NCBI GenBank assembly: GCA_014595895.1
Contig: JABUKB010000001.1
Span: forward strand, 1,364,001 to 1,428,000
DNA: 64,000 nucleotides
Direction of reading: 5' to 3'
Source of the DNA: Lysinibacillus odysseyi
GTDB lineage: Bacteria; Bacillota; Bacilli; Bacillales_A; Planococcaceae
Shown piece after piece: positions 1 to 9,563 of the stretch (position 1 is its first letter; every line of letters starts with the position of its first letter). The notes below the pieces were generated by a model. That model had not been told where the DNA came from. It did no database searches and saw only the letters and a list, made by a program, of their open reading frames with translations. Made by a program: the position numbers and the translations under genes.

Positions 1-17
1 CATGATTTTATTTTCAT
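1..17 (-). CDS. Start of the next gene, cut by the window edge
   Basis: Only the first five codons (M-K-I-K-S) can be seen, beginning four bases after the helicase stop codon. In Bacillus the gene downstream of yprA is yprB, the exonuclease partner of the YprA helicase, so yprB is the likely identity by position. Nothing in the few visible residues proves it. Confidence 0.35.
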
Positions 18-20
18 AGC

Positions 21-2303
21 TCATGGTAACCACATCATTTCTGCTAATAAAATACGCAAGACTTTCAGTACTTGCTGTTTACTATCTCCGATGGCATCTT
101 GAGCGCCAATACAAGATGGACAGCCTGCCTGACATGGACATGTTTCTACATGTTTAATAGTACGCTCTAGCAGGCTCAGTAAAATATCGTATACCTTTTC
201 AGCAAGTCCAATACCACCTGGGTAACTATCATAAATAAAAATGGTCGGACGCTCATTATGCGTCGCTTTCACTTGCGGAACGACAGATAAATCACTGCGA
301 TCACAATGGACAAATAATGGAACAAAGCTGCCCATCGCATAGGCTGCCCCGTTTAAGGCATCCGTCAACTGTTCCTCTGACCAATTATCCGGTAAATCAA
401 AGCTCATCCATGTTGCACTTGTATGCATTTCCATTGGCGGAATGGTAATCTTCCCTGAGCCGATGTTGTCATGGGTATTGAAACGGATTTTTTTAAAGAT
501 AGTGGGAATAGCCAGCAAACTAACATCTCCGTACGATACTGTTGCTGTTTTATAGGTAGCTGACTTATCCTCGCTCAGTACCTTTAACTCCACCGCTAAA
601 TTGGCATCGGTAAAGTAATCGACTTCTACTTCCCTTACATAAGCTTTCTTTTCTTCCCAATCGAGCATTTCAACCTGGAACTGAATGCCCCGATGCATAT
701 AAATCGCCTCTTCATGGAGCAGTGTCATCGCACTATACGTATCCATTTCCCCAATCACGACATTTTTAGGCGCTGTGATATCGATAATCACGACATTTTC
801 CTGTGCAGCGGAGCGCAGCGATATATCATGTGCCGGGAAACGCTCACTCATCCAGTGCCATTGCGTGCTTGTCTTTACGAGCACTCCTTCTTCCTCCAAG
901 AAGGCAAGAAGCTCCTGTACCGTAAACTCTCCGTACGTATCTGTCATACTAAAAGGCAATTCGAAAGCAGCACATTTTAGATGATCCATTAATATAATCA
1001 TATTTTCCGGATTAATACGCGCTTCTTCCGGATCCGTCCCAAAGAAGTAATCAGGATGCTGGATAATATATTGGTCAAGAGCTGTAGACTGAGCCACGTA
1101 AATGATTAATGCCTCATCCTGCCTGCGTCCCGCGCGTCCTGCCTGCTGCCAAGCACTCGCAATATTTCCTGGGTAACCCGTCATGATACAAGCTTGTAGC
1201 TGTCCGATATCAATACCCAGCTCCAAGGCATTCGTCGATACGACTACTTGAATTGAACCTTCGCGCAGCCCTTTTTCAATCGTTCGTCTTTCGCTCGGCA
1301 AATAACCGCCGCGGTAGCCTTGAATCGATTCATCTCCAATTTTATCGAATGTCAAGGATTTCAAATACGTAACAAGCATCTCTACTCGTACACGTGATTT
1401 AGCAAAAATAATTGTCTGAATACCAGCTTCGAATAAACGCTTAGAAATGTCGCGAACTTCTAGCACGGCACTGCGTCTGACACCGAATGTCGTATTAACA
1501 ATCGGCGGATTGTAAAAAATAAACGTTTTCTTGCCAACCGGTGCTCCGGAATTGGCAATGAGCTGATGAGGTTCATTGGTTAAGCTTTCTGCTAATTGTT
1601 TCGGATTTTTAATCGTCGCCGATGTACAAATAAAAACTGGCTCCGACCCGTAAAAAGCGCAAATTCGTTTGAGGCGTCGGATGACATGTGCCACATGACT
1701 TCCAAACACGCCCTTATACGTATGCAATTCATCTATGACAATGTATTTCAAATTCTCAAATAAAGACACCCATTTTGTATGGTGCGGCAATATCCCACTA
1801 TGTAACATATCGGGATTCGTCATCACGATATGTCCTGCTTTGCGAATCTTTGTACGGATATTAGGCGCTGTATCGCCGTCATACGTATAGCTTAAAATCT
1901 CTTCCCCTGTCGCCTCGATTAGTTCGTTTAAATCTGTCTTTTGATCCTGGGCCAATGCCTTCGTGGGAAACAAATAAATCGCACGGCTAGAAGGATCTTG
2001 TATAATTTTTTGAAGCACTGGTAAATGATAACATAGTGATTTACCAGAAGCTGTAGGAGTAATTGCTGTAAAGGATTGCCCACTCGCTGCGAAATCAAAA
2101 GCTGTACGCTGATGACTATAAAGCTGCTCAATCCCTCTTGAGTGAAGCGCTTTTTGTAAAGAAGGATGTAAATTGTCAGGAAAAGCGGCATGCGTTGCTT
2201 CTTTCCCTTCTATCGTTTGCCAATGCACAATATTTTCTTTCAGTTCTTCATCATATTGCCACTGGCGCAATAACTGCTCGATTGTTTGTTGTTTGCTAAA
2301 CAT
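21..2303 (-). CDS. mrfA: DEAD/DEAH-box helicase YprA (MrfA) with C-terminal DUF1998 zinc domain
   Basis: Superfamily 2 DNA helicase; in Bacillus subtilis the homologue acts in mitomycin C repair (family knowledge). Motif I is seen as TASGKS near residues 84-89, the DEAH-type box as DELH near 190, the helicase C domain with GRAGR near 390, and a Cys cluster of form CPCxxGCPSC near 722-731 that fits the DUF1998 metal site. I chose the ATG at 2303 because AGAGGAGGG lies five bases before it; the earlier GTG would sit on that ribosome binding site. At about 760 aa it is the normal family length. It overlaps the end of yppE by 8 bases, suggesting co-transcription. Confidence 0.93.
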   Translation of the reverse strand: MFSKQQTIEQLLRQWQYDEELKENIVHWQTIEGKEATHAAFPDNLHPSLQKALHSRGIEQLYSHQRTAFDFAASGQSFTAITPTASGKSLCYHLPVLQKIIQDPSSRAIYLFPTKALAQDQKTDLNELIEATGEEILSYTYDGDTAPNIRTKIRKAGHIVMTNPDMLHSGILPHHTKWVSLFENLKYIVIDELHTYKGVFGSHVAHVIRRLKRICAFYGSEPVFICTSATIKNPKQLAESLTNEPHQLIANSGAPVGKKTFIFYNPPIVNTTFGVRRSAVLEVRDISKRLFEAGIQTIIFAKSRVRVEMLVTYLKSLTFDKIGDESIQGYRGGYLPSERRTIEKGLREGSIQVVVSTNALELGIDIGQLQACIMTGYPGNIASAWQQAGRAGRRQDEALIIYVAQSTALDQYIIQHPDYFFGTDPEEARINPENMIILMDHLKCAAFELPFSMTDTYGEFTVQELLAFLEEEGVLVKTSTQWHWMSERFPAHDISLRSAAQENVVIIDITAPKNVVIGEMDTYSAMTLLHEEAIYMHRGIQFQVEMLDWEEKKAYVREVEVDYFTDANLAVELKVLSEDKSATYKTATVSYGDVSLLAIPTIFKKIRFNTHDNIGSGKITIPPMEMHTSATWMSFDLPDNWSEEQLTDALNGAAYAMGSFVPLFVHCDRSDLSVVPQVKATHNERPTIFIYDSYPGGIGLAEKVYDILLSLLERTIKHVETCPCQAGCPSCIGAQDAIGDSKQQVLKVLRILLAEMMWLP

Positions 2304-2655
2304 GACCACCCTCCTCTACATACCGCAGCAATGTACTGAGTGTATATTGGGTGGACTGTACCGACTGTAAAAATCTTTTTTTACTCGTCTCTTTGTAAAA
2401 AGACTGTACAAAAAACTGTTCCATGGCATCGATGGCATGATCAATTTGCTGCTTGTGCATATATTTGGGGTGATTTTCCTCAATCCACGCATAGCTTTGT
2501 TGCTGCCATTGCTTCAGCACATCGCGCATATGATCTGCGTAGGGCTTTACCTCCGCAAAAAAATCCGGTGAACGGTCTTCTTCGCGCATTTGATGAAAAC
2601 GTGCGACAGCTTCTTCACAAGCTTGGAGTAAAAAAGTTGTTGTTAATTCTATCAT
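2296..2655 (-). CDS. yppE: YppE-like protein (DUF1798)
   Basis: A 119-residue all-helical protein rich in charged residues and Gln, with the pattern of the YppE/DUF1798 family; the function of that family is unknown. The start at 2655 (MIEL) is preceded by GAGGTG at seven bases; the upstream in-frame Met lacks a site. It sits directly upstream of the helicase gene, as in the Bacillus yppE-recU neighbourhood, which supports the name. No membrane segment or signal peptide is seen. Confidence 0.72.
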   Translation of the reverse strand: MIELTTTFLLQACEEAVARFHQMREEDRSPDFFAEVKPYADHMRDVLKQWQQQSYAWIEENHPKYMHKQQIDHAIDAMEQFFVQSFYKETSKKRFLQSVQSTQYTLSTLLRYVEEGGHV

Positions 2656-2701
2656 TTTCGTACACCTCAATTTATTAATATATTTAGTGTACCAAAATCA
2701 T

Positions 2702-2896
2702 TCATACTTCACTACTTTTATAGGAACGTGTATTCTTTACGTCTGCCCGCTTTTCTGCTAAGCTAATTTTCTGAGTTGTTTTCAATATAAGTTGTTCGAA
2801 TTGGGACGTCTGGTGCGCTTGCTCTACACGTAGCCGGTTAGCTAATAACTCCTCTAAGTCTTGGATTAGGTGTTGCAAATTGTGTAAACGTTTCAT
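2702..2896 (-). CDS. Small helical protein, unrecognised
   Basis: A 64-residue protein starting MKRLHNLQHL. I chose this start because AGGAGG lies nine bases upstream; the longer reading frame extends back without a site. It has leucine-spaced, charged helices that could form a short coiled coil, and it ends in a basic, polar tail. It occupies the place where Bacillus has the small yppD/yppF genes, but I cannot match it to either. Confidence 0.6.
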   Translation of the reverse strand: MKRLHNLQHLIQDLEELLANRLRVEQAHQTSQFEQLILKTTQKISLAEKRADVKNTRSYKSSEV

Positions 2897-3038
2897 CAAT
2901 ATCCGCCTCCTTTGCTTACGTCTATTCGCTATATACCGGAAGATTCCTGTCCGTTCGCACAACTAGACAGACATCTACAAAAGTAGCTATTTTTCATGTC
3001 TGATATGGTAAACTAAATTCAGAGAGGAGCATGATTCG

Positions 3039-3680
3039 ATGGTCATTCGTTACCCTAACGGTAAAGCCTATAAGCCTAGCCAACTATCTACTCCAGCCGT
3101 TAAAAAAGAGAAAGCAAAAGAAAACACTACATTTAGTAATAGAGGGAAAACACTCGAAGATGACGTCAATGAAACCAATGAATTTTACTTGGCGGCAGGA
3201 CTGGCTAACATTCACAAGAAACCTGTCCCCGTACAAATCGTCAAGGTAGAGTATCCGAAACGCAGTGCCGCTGTCATTCGGGAGGCTTATTTCAGAACGC
3301 CTTCAACAACCGACTATAATGGGGTGTGGAATGGGTATTATATAGACTTTGAAGCAAAGGAAACGGAAAGCAAAACATCCTTTCCGCTAAAAAATATTCA
3401 CCCTCATCAAATCACCCATATGCAGTCTATTGTGAAGCAAAAAGGAATAGCCTTTTTTATCGTTCGTTTCTCTTCATTGGAACGATACTTCATTGCACCT
3501 TTTGACATGATCGAACACGCCTGGAAACAAATGGAGCAAGGCGGTCGAAAATCTATCCCGCTCGCTGCATTTGAAGAACATGCCGAGGAAGTTCCATTAG
3601 GTTATGCACCTCGTCTCGATTACTTAAAGGTGCTAGAAAAATTTACACGGAATTTAAAAGTGAGGGAAAGCTATGACTGA
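3039..3680 (+). CDS. recU: Holliday junction resolvase RecU
   Basis: RecU cuts four-way DNA junctions during recombinational repair and chromosome segregation. The protein (213 aa, normal length) shows the conserved blocks NRGKTLEDDVNETN near residue 36, the metal-binding DYNGVWNGYYIDFEAKET region (Asp and Glu-x-Lys nuclease residues near 85-105), and the C-terminal GYAPRLDYL motif. GAGGAG precedes the ATG. It overlaps the start of ponA by 8 bases on the same strand, the classical recU-ponA (pbp1) operon of Bacillales, where both genes matter for chromosome partition and cell division. Confidence 0.96.
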   Translation: MVIRYPNGKAYKPSQLSTPAVKKEKAKENTTFSNRGKTLEDDVNETNEFYLAAGLANIHKKPVPVQIVKVEYPKRSAAVIREAYFRTPSTTDYNGVWNGYYIDFEAKETESKTSFPLKNIHPHQITHMQSIVKQKGIAFFIVRFSSLERYFIAPFDMIEHAWKQMEQGGRKSIPLAAFEEHAEEVPLGYAPRLDYLKVLEKFTRNLKVRESYD

Positions 3681-6396
3681 AAAACGTCGCACACGTGAAG
3701 AAATGAGAAAAGCACGTGCAGAGCAAAAGAAAAAAGAACGCTCACCTGCTAAAGCATGGATAAAGCGTAGTGTTTTAACCGTTGTTTTACTAGGTGTACT
3801 TGTCTTAGTAGGAGGAGCAGGGCTCTTTGCTTATTATGCAAGTAAAGCACCTGCCCTAGACGAAGAAGCATTGAAAGACCCCGTTTCCTCCGAAATTTTA
3901 GATAAAAACGGTGATGTCTTTGCCGTTATTGGAGTCGATGAGAACCGAAAGTATGTCGAATATGATGAGATTCCACAGCAAATGGTTGATGCTATTATCG
4001 CAACGGAAGATGCTCGATTTTTTGAACACTTCGGTGTTGATTTCTGGCGTCTTGGCGCAGCTGTCATTGCCAATTTCCGCGATGGCTTCGGAGCGCAGGG
4101 AGCTAGTACGATTACGCAGCAAGTAGTCAAAAACTCTTTCTTCTCCAATGCCAAAACGCTAGAGCGTAAAGCGCAAGAAGCGTGGCTAGCGATTCAATTG
4201 GAACGCCAATACTCAAAAGAAGAAATTTTTGAAATGTATTTTAACAAAGTACTAATGTCGGGCACGACGTATGGTTTTGCTACGGCGGCTGAACGCTTTT
4301 ACGGGGCAGAGGATTTACACGATTTAACACTTGAGCAAATGGCCGTGCTAGCAGGGCTTCCGCAAAGCCCAAATAATTATAATCCGTTCCAAAATCCGGA
4401 GCGGGCACAGAAACGTCGCGATATCGTGCTAAGCTTAATGGTCCAGCATGATAAAATTGACGAAGCAACAGCCAAAGAGGCAAAAACATTCAATGTTGCG
4501 GAGACTGTGTTGCCTGAAGAAGAGCGTAAAAAAGGCTTTGCTTCTGACTATCAAGCCTTTTTAGACGTAGTATTATGGGAGCTAGATGAAACAGGCTATA
4601 GCAATATGTTATCGGATGGAATTAAGGTGCATACAACGCTAGATCCGGCGGCACAACAAACGGTTGAAAATGTTATGGATAATGATAGTAACTTCCCAAC
4701 AGAATCTATCCAATCTGGGATCTCTGTTGTTGACACGAAAACGGGTGCCTTAGTAGCCGTTGGCGGCGGGCGTAATTATGCCAACCGTGAAACGAACTTT
4801 GCCTACTCATTGAAAAACCGTTCGCCGGGTTCAACAATTAAACCAATTATTTCGTATGGCCCTGCGATCGAATATTTGGATTGGTCTACAGGTCAAACGG
4901 TACAAGATTCACCGGCAACCTATAGTAGCGGGCAAAAGATTAGTAACTGGGATAATGGCTATTACGGGACAATTACGATGCGCGAAGCACTCTATACATC
5001 TCGTAATATACCTGCCGTAAAAACATTGATGGAAGTGACTACTGAGCAGTCTCAGGAATTCGCTGAAAAACTAGGTGTGGAAGTCGATTACTTAGTAGAA
5101 TCCGATGCACTTGGTGGTGGACGTGTTTATATGTCACCAGTTGAGTTAGCTGCAGCCTATGCAGCGTTTGGTAATAACGGTGTTTATCACGATGCCTACG
5201 CGATCAATAAAATCGAATACCGAGACGGCTCTACAGAATCACTTAAGCCTGAAGCAGTTGTTGCGATGAGTGAAGCTACTGCTTATATGATTACCGATGT
5301 ACTGCGTGATGTTGTAAGCAATAAGCGGAATGCATCTGGTGCTGCAGCTGCAGTAAGCGGTGTGGACATTGCAGGTAAAACAGGTACGACAAACTATGGT
5401 AACGATGCTTTTAAGAAGTTTGATCTACCAAGAAACTCTGTACCAGATTCATGGTTCGTCGGCTATTCTACCGACTATTCTATCGCGGTATGGAGCGGCT
5501 ATGCTGAATATTCTGAACCGATCACAACATGGGATGAGCGTCGTTTACCACAGCGATTATTTAAAAATATCATGAGTGAGTTATCGGCCAATGGCGAAAC
5601 GAAAGATTTCCAAAAGCCATCTTCAGTAGTAGAAGCAACGATTCAAGTAGGCTCACAACCATTGAAACTAGCAAGTGCAGCTACACCAAGCAATTTAAAA
5701 TCAACTGAATTATTTAAAAAGGGAACCGTGCCAACAGGCGTTTCAACAGATTATGAAGAAGTAGAAGATCCGTTAGAAGCACCGTCTAATGTGCAAGCTA
5801 CGTATAATCCAAATGCACAGCAAATTTCATTGACATGGGCACATAACGAGGTCCCTGATGAAGAGGAACCAACAAGCTTTACGTATGAAGTGACCATGAG
5901 CGTAGATGGCGGCGATCCGCAAATTATCGCGACGACAGGCGCTAAATCTACCACGATTTCTTCTGTGCAACCAGGCAGCAACTATAGTTTTAGTGTTGTA
6001 GCCATTAGCGATAAAGGACGTAGCCAGCCAGGTAGCACATCTATTGTGATCGAAGGCACAAAAGAGGAAGAAGAACCGGAAGTACCAGAAGTAGAGGAAC
6101 CGGAAATTGAAGAGCCGGATGAGACGCCGGAAACACCAGTACCTGATGAGGACAATGGTGAAGAAAATAATGAAAACAAGCCACCAGGTAATAGTGGAAA
6201 TAACGGTAATGGTGGAAACAATGGCAACGGCGGGAACAGTGGTACTGGTGGAAACAATGGTAATGGCGGGAGCAGTGGTACTGGTGGAAACACCGGAAAT
6301 ACTGGTAACACCGGTAGTAATCAACCGCCAAAGCAGCCCGAAACACCTCAATCCCCATCAAGACCTCCTGAAACAGACGAGGAATCTACTCCTTAA
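3673..6396 (+). CDS. ponA: Class A penicillin-binding protein 1 (PonA) with FN3 and Gly/Asn-rich tail
   Basis: Bifunctional peptidoglycan glycosyltransferase/transpeptidase. Order: basic cytoplasmic tail, one membrane segment (about residues 33-55), GT51 domain with EDARFF and GASTITQQ motifs (about 110-150), transpeptidase domain with SxxK (STIK, near 387), SRN near 445 and KTGT near 568, a fibronectin type III-like domain (about 695-795), an acidic Pro/Glu stretch and a tail of NGNGG/SGTGG repeats to residue 907. The extra-long flexible tail is the unusual part; PonA tails vary widely between species. A strong terminator follows. Translationally linked to recU. Confidence 0.96.
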   Translation: MTEKRRTREEMRKARAEQKKKERSPAKAWIKRSVLTVVLLGVLVLVGGAGLFAYYASKAPALDEEALKDPVSSEILDKNGDVFAVIGVDENRKYVEYDEIPQQMVDAIIATEDARFFEHFGVDFWRLGAAVIANFRDGFGAQGASTITQQVVKNSFFSNAKTLERKAQEAWLAIQLERQYSKEEIFEMYFNKVLMSGTTYGFATAAERFYGAEDLHDLTLEQMAVLAGLPQSPNNYNPFQNPERAQKRRDIVLSLMVQHDKIDEATAKEAKTFNVAETVLPEEERKKGFASDYQAFLDVVLWELDETGYSNMLSDGIKVHTTLDPAAQQTVENVMDNDSNFPTESIQSGISVVDTKTGALVAVGGGRNYANRETNFAYSLKNRSPGSTIKPIISYGPAIEYLDWSTGQTVQDSPATYSSGQKISNWDNGYYGTITMREALYTSRNIPAVKTLMEVTTEQSQEFAEKLGVEVDYLVESDALGGGRVYMSPVELAAAYAAFGNNGVYHDAYAINKIEYRDGSTESLKPEAVVAMSEATAYMITDVLRDVVSNKRNASGAAAAVSGVDIAGKTGTTNYGNDAFKKFDLPRNSVPDSWFVGYSTDYSIAVWSGYAEYSEPITTWDERRLPQRLFKNIMSELSANGETKDFQKPSSVVEATIQVGSQPLKLASAATPSNLKSTELFKKGTVPTGVSTDYEEVEDPLEAPSNVQATYNPNAQQISLTWAHNEVPDEEEPTSFTYEVTMSVDGGDPQIIATTGAKSTTISSVQPGSNYSFSVVAISDKGRSQPGSTSIVIEGTKEEEEPEVPEVEEPEIEEPDETPETPVPDEDNGEENNENKPPGNSGNNGNGGNNGNGGNSGTGGNNGNGGSSGTGGNTGNTGNTGSNQPPKQPETPQSPSRPPETDEESTP

Positions 6397-6404
6397 AAAA
6401 ACAA

Positions 6405-6440
6405 AAACAGGTGATGCAGAAATTTCTGCATCACCTGTTT
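6405..6440. terminator. Bidirectional terminator between ponA and ypoC
   Basis: A near-perfect palindrome with arms AAACAGGTGATGCAGA and its complement, with T runs on both strands. It can end ponA from the left and the nth-ypoC transcript from the right. Confidence 0.9.
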
Positions 6441-6441
6441 T

Positions 6442-6783
6442 TTATTGTGTAATCCGTAAGCGTGCTGCACGTTTTTTCGTCTCTTTATATAGCTCATCTA
6501 GCTGACGATAGCATGCATACTGGCCAGGTTTCGCTTTTATAAAGGCTAAACGTTCACGACCATTAATCGGATATAATTCAAATTCAGCGTCCGCTGTTGC
6601 TTTTTCCGTTGCTGAATCTAGTAATAATTGTTCATAATGGGCAATCCCCTGCTCCATCAATGCCTTCGCTTCACTGCTGCGCATTTCATGTGCTTGATGA
6701 ATGGCTTTCTGCAACGCTTCCCAGCTAGCAAACCATGTATCTATTGTTTCTTTTGAAATCGCTTGTGGATTGACCTTGATCAT
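6442..6783 (-). CDS. ypoC: YpoC-like protein
   Basis: A 113-residue protein with no recognised catalytic motif. It starts at the ATG that overlaps the nth stop codon by four bases (ATGA), which implies translational coupling and explains why the longer upstream frame was not used. The place directly after nth and before ponA matches ypoC of Bacillus. It contains conserved-looking aromatic residues (W-F-A-S-W near the N terminus). Function unknown. Confidence 0.75.
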   Translation of the reverse strand: MIKVNPQAISKETIDTWFASWEALQKAIHQAHEMRSSEAKALMEQGIAHYEQLLLDSATEKATADAEFELYPINGRERLAFIKAKPGQYACYRQLDELYKETKKRAARLRITQ

Positions 6784-7445
6784 GGTAGCTTCACCAGACC
6801 TTTCTTCAAGCGCTTCTGACCTTCGCGGCAATCAAGCAATAGCGGGCAGGCATGACATTGAGGATTTTGTGCCTTGCAGTGATAACGGCCGAAAAAAATC
6901 ATCTGATGATGCGCGCGACTCCAGCGCTCAATCGGTGTTTTCTTCATAATCGTTTCCTCTACCTCTAGCACACTATCCTTCCAACGGCATAAACCAAGCC
7001 TTTTTGTGATGCGTTCTACATGCGTATCTACCGCCATAGCGGGAAGGTCAAATGCCACTGATAGCACAACATTAGCCGTTTTTCGCCCGACGCCCGGAAG
7101 TGTTACCAGCTCCTCGCGCACCGGCGGGATTTCCCCATTATAGGCATCAATTAAACGCTGGCACAGCGCTTGGATATTTTTCGCCTTATTACGATATAAA
7201 CCGATAGAGCGGATATCGTTCTGCAATTCTTCCAAATCTACTGCTAAATAATCTTCTGGTGTCTTATATTTTTGGAATAGCTCTTTTGTTACACGATTCA
7301 CAAGAGCATCTGTACATTGGGCAGACAATAATGTCGCAATCGTGAGTTCAAATGCATTGTCATGCACGAGCTCGCAATGGGCATCCGGAAACATCTCATC
7401 CATTGTATTTAAAAATTCCAGCCATTTTGCCTTCGTCAGCAACAT
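6780..7445 (-). CDS. nth: Endonuclease III (DNA glycosylase/AP lyase)
   Basis: Removes oxidised pyrimidines and nicks abasic sites in base excision repair. It shows the helix-hairpin-helix LPGVGRKTANVVL with the catalytic Lys near residue 120, the catalytic Asp in AVDTHVERI near 138, and the C-terminal iron-sulphur cluster with Cys spacing C-x6-C-x2-C-x5-C. Length 221 aa is normal. AGGAGGAG precedes the ATG. It lies between dnaD and ypoC in one minus-strand operon, the standard Bacillus order. Confidence 0.96.
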   Translation of the reverse strand: MLLTKAKWLEFLNTMDEMFPDAHCELVHDNAFELTIATLLSAQCTDALVNRVTKELFQKYKTPEDYLAVDLEELQNDIRSIGLYRNKAKNIQALCQRLIDAYNGEIPPVREELVTLPGVGRKTANVVLSVAFDLPAMAVDTHVERITKRLGLCRWKDSVLEVEETIMKKTPIERWSRAHHQMIFFGRYHCKAQNPQCHACPLLLDCREGQKRLKKGLVKLP

Positions 7446-7453
7446 TACTCCTC

Positions 7454-8164
7454 CTATTCACGTTCATCTAGCCAATTATAAAACATACCGCTCGTTGTTG
7501 TCGGAGCAACACTTTGTACCGGCTTGATCTGGCGTGCACGGAACTGTTCTGAATGTTGCTCGATTTGCTTCGGTGATGTAATATTTTTCTTTTTCCATTC
7601 AAATAAAATACGATCGATATAACGTAGTGATATCTTCCCTGCTAACACAGCTTCTTTTAGAGCTGCCTTAATGATAGCCGGTGTATGGCCATCTTGATCA
7701 AACCATGTATTGATCGTCTCTAACTCCATCGGCGATAATAATCGACCAAATTCCTGTTCGAACAGCGCAAAAATTTCGCCTTCTTCATTTTTGACGGATG
7801 TTTCTTGTTGTTGCATTTCTTTTTGCTCAAGCAACCGCACAATACGCGACCATAATGGCGCGAGCGAATATTTTTCAAATAATCTGCCTGACCCATCGAC
7901 ACCTTGCGTAATTTCCACAAAGCCCTTTTGCATCAAGCGCTGCATTTTCATCGAAATATCATTGGGCACAAAACATGTGCGGGCTGCTAAATCCTGTGGT
8001 GTTGGAAACTCCACGTTTTCTTCAAAGAATGCTAGTAAATGCAAGACAATCAATGCCTCGTCATCTGACATATGCAACTCTTTATACGTTTGAAAAAACA
8101 ATTGGGGCACTGTGACATGCCGCTGCTGTGTCCATAAACGGAGTCGATGCTCATCTTTTTTCAT
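7454..8164 (-). CDS. dnaD: Replication initiation protein DnaD
   Basis: DnaD helps load the replicative helicase with DnaB and DnaI at oriC and at restart sites. The 236-residue protein has the N-terminal winged-helix/oligomerisation part and a C-terminal DnaD domain ending in YNWLDERE, a typical signature of the family. The start at 8164 (MKKDEHR) has GAAGGGAG nine bases upstream; the longer ORF start lies inside the asnS-dnaD hairpin and is not used. The gene ends 8 bases before nth. Confidence 0.93.
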   Translation of the reverse strand: MKKDEHRLRLWTQQRHVTVPQLFFQTYKELHMSDDEALIVLHLLAFFEENVEFPTPQDLAARTCFVPNDISMKMQRLMQKGFVEITQGVDGSGRLFEKYSLAPLWSRIVRLLEQKEMQQQETSVKNEEGEIFALFEQEFGRLLSPMELETINTWFDQDGHTPAIIKAALKEAVLAGKISLRYIDRILFEWKKKNITSPKQIEQHSEQFRARQIKPVQSVAPTTTSGMFYNWLDERE

Positions 8165-8192
8165 TGCTGTTGACTCCCTTCTTGAATAATAA

Positions 8193-8218
8193 AGCGTCCG
8201 AGACAAAACTCGGACGCT
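8193..8218 (-). terminator. Hairpin between asnS and dnaD, likely partial terminator
   Basis: Perfect 10-bp arms (AGCGTCCGAG and complement) with a six-base loop are followed on the minus strand by TTATTATT. The weak T tract suggests partial termination or RNA stability control rather than a full stop. Confidence 0.6.
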
Positions 8219-8240
8219 CACTTAAAAATACGTAACTAAA

Positions 8241-9536
8241 TTAAGGATATAAACGGTTCAGTAAACGTGGGAATGGAATTGTCTCACGAATATGTTCCAC
8301 TCCTGAAATCCATGCTACTGTACGCTCTAACCCAAGACCGAAGCCTGAATGAGGTACAGCCCCCTGCTTACATAAATCTAAATACCATGAATAAGCATCC
8401 AGTGATAGGTTATGCTCTTCTATACGTGACTTTAATAAATCATAGTCATAAATACGCTCAGAACCACCGATGATTTCACCGTAACCTTCTGGTGCGATTA
8501 AATCCGCACATAATACGACATCATCACGCTCTGGGTGTGGCTGCATATAAAATGGCTTGATACCTGTTGGATAGCACGTAATGAATACAGGCTTGTCATA
8601 GTGATTGGCAATCGCTGTTTCATGCGGTGCACCGAAGTCATCACCCCACTGAATATCATCAAAGCCTTGCTCATGCAGGAACTGGATTGCATCGTCATAC
8701 GAAATACGCGGGAACGGTGCTGTAATATTTTCAAGTTTTGAAGTATCACGACCAAGACGCTCTAATTCTAGCTTACAGTTTTTCAGGACCGATTGTACGA
8801 TATGGGCTACATATTGCTCTTGAATTTCTAAGTTTTCCTCAAATTCTACGAAAGCCATCTCTGGTTCAATCATCCAGAACTCGATTAAATGACGACGTGT
8901 TTTCGACTTTTCAGCGCGGAATGTCGGACCAAATGAGAATACACGACCTAATGCCATCGCAGCCGCTTCCATATAAAGCTGCCCTGACTGCGAAAGGTAT
9001 GCGTCCTCGTCAAAATATTTTGTCGCAAACAGTTCTGATGTACCTTCTGGAGAAGAACCCGTTAAAATAGGCGGGTCCATCTTTGTGAAACCATTGTCAT
9101 TAAAGAACTCATACGTTGCACGAATAATTTCATTACGCACTTTCATGATAGCGTGCTGTTTGCGAGAACGTAACCAAAGATGGCGGTTGTCCATCAAGAA
9201 CTCTGTCCCATGCTCTTTTGGCGTGATAGGGAAATCAATCGCTGCATGAATCACTTCGATACCTGTTACGTTTAACTCGCAACCGAATGAAGAACGTTCA
9301 TCAGCTTTTACCTCACCAATAATATACATGGACGATTCTTGCGTCATGCCTTTTGCTACAGCAAAAAGCCCCTCGCCTACTTCTTCTTTTACAACAACAC
9401 CTTGCACGAAGCCCGATCCGTCACGTAATTGCAAGAATACAATTTTACCGCTTGAGCGCTTGTTTGCTAGCCAAGCTCCTAATTTGACTGTTTCGCCAAT
9501 GTGCTGCGGCATGTCCTTGATCATAATTTTCTTCAT
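8241..9536 (-). CDS. asnS: Asparagine-tRNA ligase
   Basis: Class II aminoacyl-tRNA synthetase charging tRNA-Asn. An N-terminal OB-fold anticodon domain (about residues 1-105) is followed by the catalytic core with motif 2 ([12 protein letters not shown]) and motif 3 ([11 protein letters not shown]) near the C terminus. At 431 aa it is the normal length. GGAGGG lies five bases before the ATG at 9536, favouring this start over the next Met. It follows aspB by 27 bases and is probably co-transcribed with it; no T-box leader is visible in that gap. Confidence 0.96.
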   Translation of the reverse strand: MKKIMIKDMPQHIGETVKLGAWLANKRSSGKIVFLQLRDGSGFVQGVVVKEEVGEGLFAVAKGMTQESSMYIIGEVKADERSSFGCELNVTGIEVIHAAIDFPITPKEHGTEFLMDNRHLWLRSRKQHAIMKVRNEIIRATYEFFNDNGFTKMDPPILTGSSPEGTSELFATKYFDEDAYLSQSGQLYMEAAAMALGRVFSFGPTFRAEKSKTRRHLIEFWMIEPEMAFVEFEENLEIQEQYVAHIVQSVLKNCKLELERLGRDTSKLENITAPFPRISYDDAIQFLHEQGFDDIQWGDDFGAPHETAIANHYDKPVFITCYPTGIKPFYMQPHPERDDVVLCADLIAPEGYGEIIGGSERIYDYDLLKSRIEEHNLSLDAYSWYLDLCKQGAVPHSGFGLGLERTVAWISGVEHIRETIPFPRLLNRLYP

Positions 9537-9563
9537 AATTACCCTCCAAAATTGAGAGAGCAG

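Noticed and set aside
5827-6361. Several long frames antisense to the ponA tail
   Set aside because: They arise from the repetitive Gly/Asn-coding DNA, lack ribosome binding sites and overlap a clear PBP gene in the other direction.
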